The position numbers and the translations under genes are program-made. 41,954 nt of DNA from Chloroflexota bacterium (GTDB taxonomy: Bacteria; Chloroflexota; UBA11872; UBA12225): positions 68,730 to 110,683 of the forward strand of contig CANFGH010000001.1 of the NCBI GenBank assembly GCA_947446285.1. The letters are read 5' to 3'. Position 1 is the first letter of the stretch. Every line of letters begins with the position of its first letter. Of the stretch, positions 1 through 7,765 are shown piece by piece. The notes beneath the pieces are model-generated. The model had not been told where the DNA came from. It saw only the letters and a list, made by a program, of their open reading frames with translations, and made no database searches.

Positions 1-1268
1 CCGGTATCCGCCAGATCGTCACGCATCTCGCCTTCCGGGTAGGCCAGGGTGCGCAGGCGGGCGATGAGTTGTCCAGCCAGGGTGCGCAGGGTGAATGTCA
101 GGCGGTCGAGGTCGGTCTCCTCCCATTCGAAGGTGGTGGTGACCCGCGCCGCCAACGGAGGGGCCACTGGGCGAAGCGGTTCGGTGTCCTGCCCGGTGAC
201 CAGGGCGTGGGCATGGCGTGTCGCCGCCCCATAGCGGGCCATGACGGCATTCGGCGAGAGGGTGGCGAACTGTCCCAGGGTCTGGATACCCAGTCGCCCG
301 AGGGCACGGCGGACGCCGAAGGCCAGAGGCAGGGTTGTCAGGGGCAACGGCGCCAGGAAGACGGACTCCGTGCCGGGTGCGACGACCATCGCCGACCGCA
401 ACCCTGTCGCGCCGGTCGGGTGAACCGACCCCGCCGGCTGTTCCGCGCCAGTCAGGTGTGATGAAGCCGTGGATCCGTGTTCCTGCCTGCGGGAAGCGCC
501 GCCCAGTTCGTCGACACCCGAGATCTCACGCCACCGGAGACGCCTTGCCGGGGTCGCGCCCGATGGCGGGGTTGTCCGTGAGGCCGTGGCGAATGCCGTC
601 GCCGCCGCGACCCATGCGGTGAACTTGCCCGGACCGATGCCAACGCAGGCATCCCCGCCCGATGCCTGCGACACGGTATCGGCAAGATGGTGCGCAAGAT
701 CGTCTTCAGGTCCGTACCGTGCCTCAAGACCTGCCACGTCCAGGAAGATCACCGCCCGTGCCGGATCGACGTGCACGCCAACCGGAACGGCATCGCGTGT
801 TGTCCCGGCGACCCCGGGAACCACGCCCAAGGCCGGTTCGATCACCGGACTGTAGGGCGCCAGTGCCGTCACGACCGTCCCGAATGCCTCCCGGATTGCT
901 TCGAGGGTGGGCGGATCGCACGGCAGGTAGCGTGCATCCGGATGCCGTGACTGCGCTTCCTTGAGGGGGGTGCCCGGTACGACACCCTCTGCCTCGAGGT
1001 CGTCACTGCATTCCAGGAGTTCCTGCCACCGGGTGCCCGGACGGAACAGGGCGACACGCCCCATCCCGTCCCCGTCCTCGGTGCATCCCCCTCCTGTCCC
1101 GTCGTCCCTTGATACATGGAAGCCTCGCTCGTTGTCCCTTCCGGTCTGGCAGAGGGGATCCAGCCTCGATGCCAGGCGCAACCCGAACCGTGGCAACCAG
1201 ACGCACGCGATGCGCGTCCTTGCAGGATTCGTGTAGGTGTCGTGGCCGCGCCTGATCTGTCCATCCAT
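1..1268 (-). CDS. imuB: ImuB-like, catalytically dead Y-family DNA polymerase (C-terminus outside window)
   Basis: The minus strand is open from an ATG at 1268 to the window edge (422 codons, no stop), so the C-terminus is missing. Near the N-terminus it reads RIACVWLPRFGLRLASRL, the opening strand of Y-family polymerases. Later blocks are VIFLDVAGLEARYG (palm), GIGPGKFTAWVAA, a helix-hairpin-helix-like LGRLGIQTLGQFATLSP, and a little-finger start near FEWEETDLDRLTFTLRTLA. The catalytic acids of active Y polymerases are absent: the first Asp lies in VWLP, and the usual S-x-D-E stretch reads ARAVIF. This fits ImuB, the inactive partner of ImuA and DnaE2 in SOS mutagenesis. The start is chosen because a TATACT -10 box lies 7 nt upstream and an in-frame TAG closes the frame just above. 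A dnaE2-type gene could lie beyond the left edge (inference). Confidence 0.8.
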   Translation of the reverse strand, partial: MDGQIRRGHDTYTNPARTRIACVWLPRFGLRLASRLDPLCQTGRDNERGFHVSRDDGTGGGCTEDGDGMGRVALFRPGTRWQELLECSDDLEAEGVVPGTPLKEAQSRHPDARYLPCDPPTLEAIREAFGTVVTALAPYSPVIEPALGVVPGVAGTTRDAVPVGVHVDPARAVIFLDVAGLEARYGPEDDLAHHLADTVSQASGGDACVGIGPGKFTAWVAAATAFATASRTTPPSGATPARRLRWREISGVDELGGASRRQEHGSTASSHLTGAEQPAGSVHPTGATGLRSAMVVAPGTESVFLAPLPLTTLPLAFGVRRALGRLGIQTLGQFATLSPNAVMARYGAATRHAHALVTGQDTEPLRPVAPPLAARVTTTFEWEETDLDRLTFTLRTLAGQLIARLRTLAYPEGEMRDDLADT

Positions 1269-1275
1269 CGCGGTC

Positions 1276-1293
1276 AGTATAGAACATTTGTAC
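1276..1293 (-). promoter_or_regulatory. Leaderless promoter with LexA-like box for imuB-like gene
   Basis: On the minus strand the -10 box TATACT (1276-1281) sits 7 nt before the ATG. Next to and partly overlapping it is GTAC-AAAT-GTTC (plus strand GAAC at 1282-1285, spacer ATTT, GTAC at 1290-1293). This differs in one base from the Gram-positive LexA box GAAC-N4-GTTC. A repressor bound there would block the -10 region, as expected for an SOS mutagenesis gene. The assignment to LexA is an inference. Confidence 0.55.
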
Positions 1294-1399
1294 TATTCTC
1301 CCAGTGCGGCCATGATCCCGGCCGGTCACCCTTCCGGCCTCATTGCCCCTGACGGGAAGACCCTGCGCGTGGCCCACGGGCATCGGGGACCGAAACGTA

Positions 1400-1427
1400 T
1401 TGACAGAACCAAGCCGACGGCTACCAT
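1400..1427 (+). promoter_or_regulatory. Sigma-70-type leaderless promoter of murF-alr
   Basis: TTGACA at 1400-1405, a 16-bp spacer and TACCAT at 1422-1427 end 6 nt before the ATG at 1434. Transcription would start at or next to the start codon. No Shine-Dalgarno sequence can fit in the gap. Confidence 0.65.
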
Positions 1428-1433
1428 CCGGAC

Positions 1434-4088
1434 ATGATCCGTCTGGACGACCTGACCGGTGACGGTGCCGGACTGACTACCGGGCAGGTCTTCGCACGCG
1501 AATTCGACGCGTTTGCCCACGATTCGCGGAATGTCCGCGGAGGCGAACTCTTCGTTGCCGTCCGTACTTCGCGGGCCGACGGGCACGACTTCATTGCGGA
1601 TGCCGTGGCGCGGGGCGCGACTGGTGTCATCGCCGAAGACCGGCGCGACCTCTCCTGGCTTGGTGCGCGTGGCGTCACGCTCGTGACGGTCGATGACGTG
1701 CGCCTCGCCCTGCGCGCATGGGCGCGCCGCCATCTGGCGACCTTGGCCCCGCGGGTCATCGCCGTGACGGGCACGGCCGGGAAGACCACCACCACCAAGG
1801 CCATCGCAACCGTCCTCACCCACCTTGACCGTGACCATCACGCCCCCTCGGGATCATCCACGGTCTTCGAAAACGACAACTACAACGACCTTCTGGGCCT
1901 ACCTCTGAGCCTCGCCCGTCTCGGGCCGGCACATCGACACGCCGTCATCGAACTCGGGACCGACCGTGCCGGCGAGATCAGTGCCCTGACCGATCTGGTC
2001 CGCCCCGGCATCGCAGTGGTGACCGGCGTGATCCCGGACGCCGAACCATTTGCCACCGATCCCGAGACCGCCATCGCCGAATACCTGTCGATCCTTGACC
2101 ATGCACCCGCCCTGGCCATCCTGAACCGAGACGACGCCAGACTCCACCAATACGCCACGACACTCAATCCGGTCTCCGGAAATACCCAATTCCTATGGAT
2201 AGGGACGCACCCGGAAGCGGACATCCGGGCGACCGACGTCACGGCAACACCCGATGGTCTCTCGATGAAGGTCCAAATCGGACGGGAGATCCATGCGGTC
2301 ATGGTTGGCCTGCACGGCACGCACTGGGTTCCAACCGTGCTTGCGACCGTCGCGGTCGCGCGTCACCTCGGATATGGCATCGAAAAGGTCATCGATGCCC
2401 TCGCCTCAATCCGACCCGTCTCCGGACGGTTGCGTCCCCTGTCCGGAACCTGCGGCATGCGCGTGATTGATGACACCTTCTCGGCCACTCCGGCATCGGT
2501 CGAGGCCGCTTTCAATGCCCTCGAAGTCTTCCCTCGTCCGCGACTGGTCGTGCTTGGGGATGCAGGCGACACCCCCCTTCCCGCGTCCACGGTGGCAAAC
2601 CTTGGGGCACACCTCGCACGCGTTGCCGATGCCGTCATTGCCCACGGTGATGTCGCCGACGCCATCGTGCGCGCCGCTCGGGAAACAACCGGCCCATCCG
2701 GGTCCCTCCACACGGTCCACACGCGCGCGGATGCCGTTGCACGAATCCGGGCGATTGCCGGAATTCCTGCTGATGGCGGTGCCGAAAGAATGGGAGGCGA
2801 GGGCGCGTGCCAGTGGACGGTCCTTGTCAAGGGCAACGCCCGTGCCCGCATGGAAGGTGTGGTCGAACGGGTGCTTGCGAATCCGTCATGCGCAAACGAA
2901 ACACTGGTCCGGCAGACCCCGGGCCACGTCACCGGCATCGTGCGTCCCGGACACGACCGCCCGGCGTGGGTCGAGATCGATCTGGGGGCAATCGCGTCAA
3001 ACCTGCGTGCCATTCGCACCGCTGTCGCCCCGGCATCGGTCATGGCCGTCCTGAAGGCGGATGCGTATGGCCATGGTGCGGTGCGCGTGGCCAGAACCGT
3101 GCTCGCCGGCGGGGCGACCTTCCTGGCCACCGCGGTCCTGACCGAAGCGTCGACCCTGCGGGAGGCCGGGATTGATGCCCCGATCCTCGTGCTTGGCCAC
3201 ACCCCGCCATGGCAGGCACGCACAGCCGTCCGACTCGGTGTGGCCGTGACCCTGTTCGATTTCGATGGTGCGCACCATCTTTCGGAGGCGGCGATTGCCT
3301 ACGGACGAAAGGTCCCGGTACACCTCAAGGTTGATACTGGCCTCCATCGCATCGGGCTTGGGTCTTCCGAGGTCGTCGCGTTTGCCCGGACGGTTCGTGC
3401 GATGCCCGGACTGGTCATCGAAGGCTTGTACACCCACCTGGCGACGGCTGACGATGCTGACGAGACGTTCGCCCAGCAGCAACTCAGTCGATTCAACGCC
3501 GTCATCGACGAATGGCGCGAGGCGTCATTGCCCCGCCCACGGTATGTCCACGCCCTCAACAGCGCCGGTGCGCTGCGATTTCCGGAGGCACGGTTCGACC
3601 TCGTCCGACCGGGCATCGCCCTCTACGGCATCGACCCGGGTCCCGAGACCCCGTTGCCTGCGACCTTCCGGCCTGCACTCAGCCTCAAGACCCGCATCGC
3701 GCAGATCAGGGTGGTCGATGCCGGGGAAACGGTGTCGTACGGAAGAGCGTGGATGGCCACCTCGGCAACGCGCATCGGAATCCTGCCGATCGGCTATGGA
3801 GATGGCTTGCGGCGGGGGCCCTCGACCTGGGGAAACGTTCTCGTGCGTGGGCGTCGCGCCCCACTGGTCGGACGTGTCTGCATGGACATGTGCATGGTGG
3901 ACCTCAATGACAGTCCCGATGCCCGACCGGGAGATGAGGTTGTTCTGATCGGACGCCAAGGGATGCAGTCGATCACGGCGGATGACGTGGCGCACCAGAG
4001 CGGCACAAGTGCGTATGAGGTGGTCTGCCAGATCCTTGCACGGGTACCGCGAGAGGTTGTAGATCCCGATACGGGATGGGGGACGTAG
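1434..4088 (+). CDS. murF/alr: Bifunctional MurF-like ligase / alanine racemase fusion
   Basis: One 884-residue polypeptide carries two peptidoglycan enzymes. Residues about 1-480 are a Mur ligase: N-terminal substrate domain, P-loop TGTAGKTTTTK near residue 114, NYNDLLGLPLSLARL, HRHAVIELGTDRAGEIS, and a C-terminal domain with SGRLRPL and VIDDTFSATPAS near 345. Residues about 500-884 are a complete alanine racemase: AWVEIDLGAIASNLRAI, PLP lysine in VLKADAYGHG near 541, VDTGLHRIG, catalytic Tyr in VSYGRAW near 768, and GRVCMDMCMVDL. MurF adds D-Ala-D-Ala to UDP-MurNAc-tripeptide and Alr supplies D-Ala, so the fusion links supply and use; such fusions are known in Bacteroidetes. By eye, the MurF half lacks the carbamylated lysine (EYLSIL near 215 where A-K-A/G-E is usual) and has FSATP for the usual YNANP. 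The ATG has no Shine-Dalgarno and follows a leaderless promoter. Confidence 0.93.
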   Translation: MIRLDDLTGDGAGLTTGQVFAREFDAFAHDSRNVRGGELFVAVRTSRADGHDFIADAVARGATGVIAEDRRDLSWLGARGVTLVTVDDVRLALRAWARRHLATLAPRVIAVTGTAGKTTTTKAIATVLTHLDRDHHAPSGSSTVFENDNYNDLLGLPLSLARLGPAHRHAVIELGTDRAGEISALTDLVRPGIAVVTGVIPDAEPFATDPETAIAEYLSILDHAPALAILNRDDARLHQYATTLNPVSGNTQFLWIGTHPEADIRATDVTATPDGLSMKVQIGREIHAVMVGLHGTHWVPTVLATVAVARHLGYGIEKVIDALASIRPVSGRLRPLSGTCGMRVIDDTFSATPASVEAAFNALEVFPRPRLVVLGDAGDTPLPASTVANLGAHLARVADAVIAHGDVADAIVRAARETTGPSGSLHTVHTRADAVARIRAIAGIPADGGAERMGGEGACQWTVLVKGNARARMEGVVERVLANPSCANETLVRQTPGHVTGIVRPGHDRPAWVEIDLGAIASNLRAIRTAVAPASVMAVLKADAYGHGAVRVARTVLAGGATFLATAVLTEASTLREAGIDAPILVLGHTPPWQARTAVRLGVAVTLFDFDGAHHLSEAAIAYGRKVPVHLKVDTGLHRIGLGSSEVVAFARTVRAMPGLVIEGLYTHLATADDADETFAQQQLSRFNAVIDEWREASLPRPRYVHALNSAGALRFPEARFDLVRPGIALYGIDPGPETPLPATFRPALSLKTRIAQIRVVDAGETVSYGRAWMATSATRIGILPIGYGDGLRRGPSTWGNVLVRGRRAPLVGRVCMDMCMVDLNDSPDARPGDEVVLIGRQGMQSITADDVAHQSGTSAYEVVCQILARVPREVVDPDTGWGT

Positions 4089-4139
4089 CCCGGAGCATCG
4101 CCGATAGGGACGAGCCGGACTACACGCGCCATCCGGATG

Positions 4140-4862
4140 CTAGGCGGCGATGCCTCGCCCGAGGAGGGATCCGGGCTGGTTCATCGCTGCGTCAAGGAAC
4201 GCCGAGGCGCGGGCAACGATCACCGATGTGGTGGTGTCTGCGCTTTTACCCGCAGCGGAAGACTCCTCAAGGCGCTTTTTCAGGTACTCAAGCATGGATG
4301 CCTTGACCTGATCGGTCGTCTTTCCGTTTGCCGACGCCACATCGGAAAGCGACTTGCCCGATGCAATGTCTGCGAGCAGTGCGGAGACGGAAGTTCCCGT
4401 CGACGCGGCGAGGTCGGCAATGAGTTGCTCCCCACTCCGGCCTGACCCGCCTGGTGGAGGGGGTGGTGGCCAGGCTGGACGTTGTCCGCCGCCCGGTCCT
4501 CGCATGCCCTTCTGCGCCAAGGCGACATCGAGGCGCCCCGTCATGTCCGCCTTCATCGCGTCGGCATCGGACTTCGCGAGGCTCCCACCCGAAACCGCAG
4601 TGGAGAGACGTGCCGAGATTGTCTCACTCATCCGTGACTTCAGGTCATCGAGGGCGACCCCCGAGGCCTTAGCCACATCTGCAATGGACGTTCCAGCCTT
4701 GAGTTGGGACTGCAGGTCACCCTTGGAAATGCCAATCGCTTTGGCCGCATCCTCGATGAGTTGGTCGGGTCCGCCCCGTCCCTGGGGTGGTGGTCCGCCC
4801 ATGCCGGACATCCGTCGGGACATCTCGGTCGCGTTCATTGTCAGTCCGATGGTCATTCCCAT
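4140..4862 (-). CDS. Unknown protein with duplicated helical repeats and a Gly/Pro linker
   Basis: The protein has 240 residues from the ATG at 4862, chosen because AAGGAGG lies 10-11 nt upstream; a TTG 33 nt further up lacks such a site. It is not recognised. It holds two copies of a helical unit. Copy one has DQLIEDAAKAIGISKGDLQ followed by GTSIADVAKASGVALDDLKS. Copy two has EQLIADLAASTGTSVSALL followed by GKSLSDVASANGKTTDQVKA. They are joined by a linker rich in Gly and Pro with a run of six prolines. The short motif S(L/I)xDVAxxxG resembles helical repeats in many actinobacterial and Chloroflexi secreted proteins, but no signal peptide or membrane segment is visible here. It converges on murF-alr and lies alone. 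Function unknown. Confidence 0.75.
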   Translation of the reverse strand: MGMTIGLTMNATEMSRRMSGMGGPPPQGRGGPDQLIEDAAKAIGISKGDLQSQLKAGTSIADVAKASGVALDDLKSRMSETISARLSTAVSGGSLAKSDADAMKADMTGRLDVALAQKGMRGPGGGQRPAWPPPPPPGGSGRSGEQLIADLAASTGTSVSALLADIASGKSLSDVASANGKTTDQVKASMLEYLKKRLEESSAAGKSADTTTSVIVARASAFLDAAMNQPGSLLGRGIAA

Positions 4863-5019
4863 GGATGACGGCCCTCCTTGCCCGGCGTCCCTCAATTGGC
4901 GGGATCATGCCGGGTGAATGAGACTGTCCCATCACGGGATTGATGCCCAGTGGAGCGATAGTTAACACCCGGTTAAATGCGCCTTCGGCACCGTGCATGG
5001 GATGAGACCAGTGCGCTGA

Positions 5020-6018
5020 TCAGAAAAAGAGCGGATTGCTCCATGCGCGTCCGCGGTTCCAATCCATGCAACTCACGCGGATGTGCCTTTGGCCTGTGCC
5101 TCTCCCGGCATGCCTGGCCGGGCCTGAGACGGTGAGGTCCACTTCGAAGGTGTGTGAGGTGATCGACATGCGTGCGGGATCCACCTCGGTCACCGAGGTG
5201 ATACCCGACGTTGTCTCGTGGAACGTGTGCCGGCTTCGTGCTCCGGGGCCGCTCAAGTACATCGCCGCCACTGGCGATGTATGGACATGCACCTTGAGTA
5301 CGCGGCAGTCGTCGACGAACTCGAGATAAACGTCCTTGATGTCCGGACCTGTCGATCCATAGAAGTGACCGGCCTTGATGGCACTCACCAGGGCGGCCGG
5401 CGTCCGTTCGGTGGCACGGACCATCACCCATGCCGTTCCTCGGTCGAGGGTGTGCCAGTGGGTGTCGTCGGTGCCCAGACCCGTCCAGCATGCGCCGCGA
5501 AGCAGGCCCTCGTCCCAGTAGGTGAAGGCTTCTCCCTTGAGGCTATCCAGGGTGGTTCCGCCGTTGCAGGCCTCTATCCCGTCAATGGTGAGTCCCATCA
5601 GGTCGTCGACGGTCAGGCCAGACCAGTGTGGATGCGCTGCAAAGACGGCGGCACCTTGCTCACGAAGCCAAGCCGATGAGACCCGTCCCGGCGATGTTCC
5701 CGGGGGAAGCACAGTGGATGGATCAATGCCGATGCCAAGGAGGTGGAACTCGGTGCCAAGCAGACCCGCGCCTGCAGTCAGTTCGACTGACGGGATGAGG
5801 CAGAGACCGTGCGCATCGACCGACGCGGGGTCGGTAATCCTGTCGTGATCAGTGATCGCGAGGAAGTCGTACCCGAGGTTCGCAAATCCGGCAGCGGCGT
5901 CAGATGGCGACAGGTTCCCGTCCGACTCAGTTGTGTGGCAATGGAGGTTTCCGCGGTACCACGACCCGGCTCCGGCGAAATGCGGCCCGCGGGCCGGAGT
6001 GCCTGTTTCCGTTGTCAT
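5020..6018 (-). CDS. PHP-domain metal-dependent phosphoesterase
   Basis: A 332-residue PHP-superfamily protein. The metal ligands appear in order: NLHCHT (His26/His28), ESDG, ITDHD near 55-59, the Glu of PSVELTAG, AAHPHW, and GTDDTH. This set is typical of stand-alone PHP hydrolases (YciV/RNase AM and histidinol-phosphatase relatives), which cleave phosphoesters with two or three metal ions. After the PHP domain, about 100 C-terminal residues are predicted to be beta-rich and contain no recognised motif. No signal peptide is seen, so it is probably cytoplasmic. The ATG at 6018 has a TATCGT box 7 nt upstream, suggesting a leaderless message. The substrate cannot be told from the sequence; the gene stands alone, divergent from the binding-protein gene. 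Confidence 0.85.
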   Translation of the reverse strand: MTTETGTPARGPHFAGAGSWYRGNLHCHTTESDGNLSPSDAAAGFANLGYDFLAITDHDRITDPASVDAHGLCLIPSVELTAGAGLLGTEFHLLGIGIDPSTVLPPGTSPGRVSSAWLREQGAAVFAAHPHWSGLTVDDLMGLTIDGIEACNGGTTLDSLKGEAFTYWDEGLLRGACWTGLGTDDTHWHTLDRGTAWVMVRATERTPAALVSAIKAGHFYGSTGPDIKDVYLEFVDDCRVLKVHVHTSPVAAMYLSGPGARSRHTFHETTSGITSVTEVDPARMSITSHTFEVDLTVSGPARHAGRGTGQRHIRVSCMDWNRGRAWSNPLFF

Positions 6019-6025
6019 GAACGCG

Positions 6026-6031
6026 ACGATA
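6026..6031 (-). promoter_or_regulatory. -10 box of leaderless PHP gene
   Basis: On the minus strand TATCGT is followed by 7 nt and the ATG at 6018. No clear -35 hexamer is seen. Confidence 0.4.
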
Positions 6032-6218
6032 CCGCGTCATCGTCACCGGAGCATGAGTTGAGGCACCAATTCCGGCGGTGCTCATGATGCCCGCCGTCAC
6101 GCCGCTCGACGGCGATTTTCATTCCGGATAGGGTGATCGGGAACGCGGTGTGCAGATGTAGTGGGGTGATGGTGATTGGACGCACTGCCCGTACGCTGGC
6201 GAAGGAGAGACCCGAGGA

Positions 6219-7607
6219 ATGGCACTCATGACACGTAGCCGGCTGTTGCAGACGGGCCTCACGGCCGTCGGTGCCGGGGCACTCGCCGCTTGCGGTGAGG
6301 CGGCACCGACCGCACCGGCGGCGACCGTTGCCCCGCCGAAACCCGCCGGCGCTCCCTCGGTGGCACCGACCATCCAGGCGGCAGTGGCTCCGACGGCAGC
6401 ACCGACGTCGCTGCCTTCGGGTCCGTTTCCATTCAAGGTCACCAGTGCCACGTACTTCGCCGCCGGTGAACGACTTGAGTGGACGAACAAGACTGCCGAT
6501 GAGTTCGCCCGAATCAACGGACCGAAGATCACGGTTGAAAACCTGCAAGTCACCGGCAATTTCACCGAGTCCCTCATTGCATCGATTGCCGCTGGGTCCG
6601 GACCGGATGTCGCCCGGTCAAGCGGGTCGTGGATGAGTGACTTCGCGGACAAGGGCACCTTGGTTGACATCGGTCCGTACGCGCGCCGGGACAAGGTGGA
6701 CCTGTCCCAGTGGTATGCGCAGGAGGAGGTCCTGATCCGCAAGGGCAAGCATTACGGAATGCCCTTCTGGCAGGCCCATTCGATCTTTCTCTACAACAAG
6801 ATCATGTTCACGAATAATGGAGTCAAGCCGCCAGAGGGGGACAACTGGACTTGGACCGACATGCTGGAAGCGGCCCAGAAACTCACGAAGACGGGTGAGA
6901 CCTTCGGTATCCAGATGAACTACATCTTCGAGTTTGCGTGGCTCAACTTCATCCGCAGTGCGGGGGAGGACTACATCAACGGAGACCGCACCAAGACCAC
7001 CGTCAACTCCGCAGGCAACATCGAGGTCTTCCAATGGTTGGTCGACCTGGTCCAGAAGTACAAGGTCCATCCAGTCCCTGACGACAAGTCGCTTGGTGAG
7101 GGCGATCTCTGGCTCAAAGGCAAGATTGGCATGCGGTTGGGGAATACCGGACTGATCGGCTCCACCCAATTCGGCAAGCCGGACTTCGAGTGGGACATGT
7201 TCATTACCCCCAAGCATCCCAAGACTGGCAAGCGTGCGTGTGTGGCGAACGAGAACCCGACTGTTGTGATCTCCCAGACCAAGAACCCGGAAGCGTCCTA
7301 CATGCTTGCGAAGTTCTACGCCGACAAGTTTTCACAGGACCTTGTAGGGAAGCTGCGGATCAACTCCCCTTCACTGCGGTCCTCCGCAACCGACCAAGCG
7401 GTGTGGCTGGCACCGCCACCGGCAAACATGAAGATTGCGGCTGAACAGATGAAACATGCCGGATCGCTGAGTTTCCACCTCAATTGGTTGCAGTGGTACA
7501 ACGAAACCACGAAGCAGTTGCTCCCCGCATTCAAGGGCGAGATGAGTGTTCGCGAGGCGTGTGACAAGGCGTCACAGATCGGGGACAGCCTCCTTCGCAG
7601 TGCGTGA
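6219..7607 (+). CDS. Extracellular solute-binding lipoprotein (ABC family 1)
   Basis: A 462-residue secreted binding protein. The N-terminus has basic residues, a short hydrophobic stretch and a lipobox LAAC, so the mature protein would be lipid-anchored at that Cys. A low-complexity Ala/Pro/Thr linker of about 40 residues follows, then the family-1 fold with segments such as GSGPDVARSSGSWMSDFADKG, HYGMPFWQAHSIFLYNK and WTWTDMLEAAQKLTKTG. Such proteins deliver sugars or oligosaccharides to ABC importers. No permease or ATPase gene is adjacent, so its partners must be elsewhere. AAGGAG lies 11 nt before the ATG at 6219; a second ATG at 6228 (MTRSRLL) is an alternative start. TACGCT at 6192-6197 is a likely -10 box. 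Confidence 0.88.
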   Translation: MALMTRSRLLQTGLTAVGAGALAACGEAAPTAPAATVAPPKPAGAPSVAPTIQAAVAPTAAPTSLPSGPFPFKVTSATYFAAGERLEWTNKTADEFARINGPKITVENLQVTGNFTESLIASIAAGSGPDVARSSGSWMSDFADKGTLVDIGPYARRDKVDLSQWYAQEEVLIRKGKHYGMPFWQAHSIFLYNKIMFTNNGVKPPEGDNWTWTDMLEAAQKLTKTGETFGIQMNYIFEFAWLNFIRSAGEDYINGDRTKTTVNSAGNIEVFQWLVDLVQKYKVHPVPDDKSLGEGDLWLKGKIGMRLGNTGLIGSTQFGKPDFEWDMFITPKHPKTGKRACVANENPTVVISQTKNPEASYMLAKFYADKFSQDLVGKLRINSPSLRSSATDQAVWLAPPPANMKIAAEQMKHAGSLSFHLNWLQWYNETTKQLLPAFKGEMSVREACDKASQIGDSLLRSA

Positions 7608-7723
7608 ACGTGCCGTTCCGGGGCATTGCCGATCGGCTGCGCCGGATGCACATTCACGTGGCTGGGCCGCCGAACCCTCTCACTGGCCCCGCGTGCGACG
7701 GTATCGGGGAACACGGACCGCCT

Positions 7724-7759
7724 TGCGTACCGGGACACAACGTCGTCTCCCGGTACGCA
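7724..7759. terminator. Bidirectional terminator hairpin
   Basis: A perfect 12-bp inverted repeat (TGCGTACCGGGA at 7724-7735 and its complement at 7748-7759) with a 12-nt loop lies between two convergent genes. There is no U-tract on either side. Confidence 0.6.
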
Positions 7760-7765
7760 TGCGCG

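Noticed and set aside
2363-3223. Long minus-strand frame inside murF-alr
   Set aside because: It overlaps an unambiguous fused enzyme gene completely and encodes an Arg/Ser/Ala-rich product without family match.
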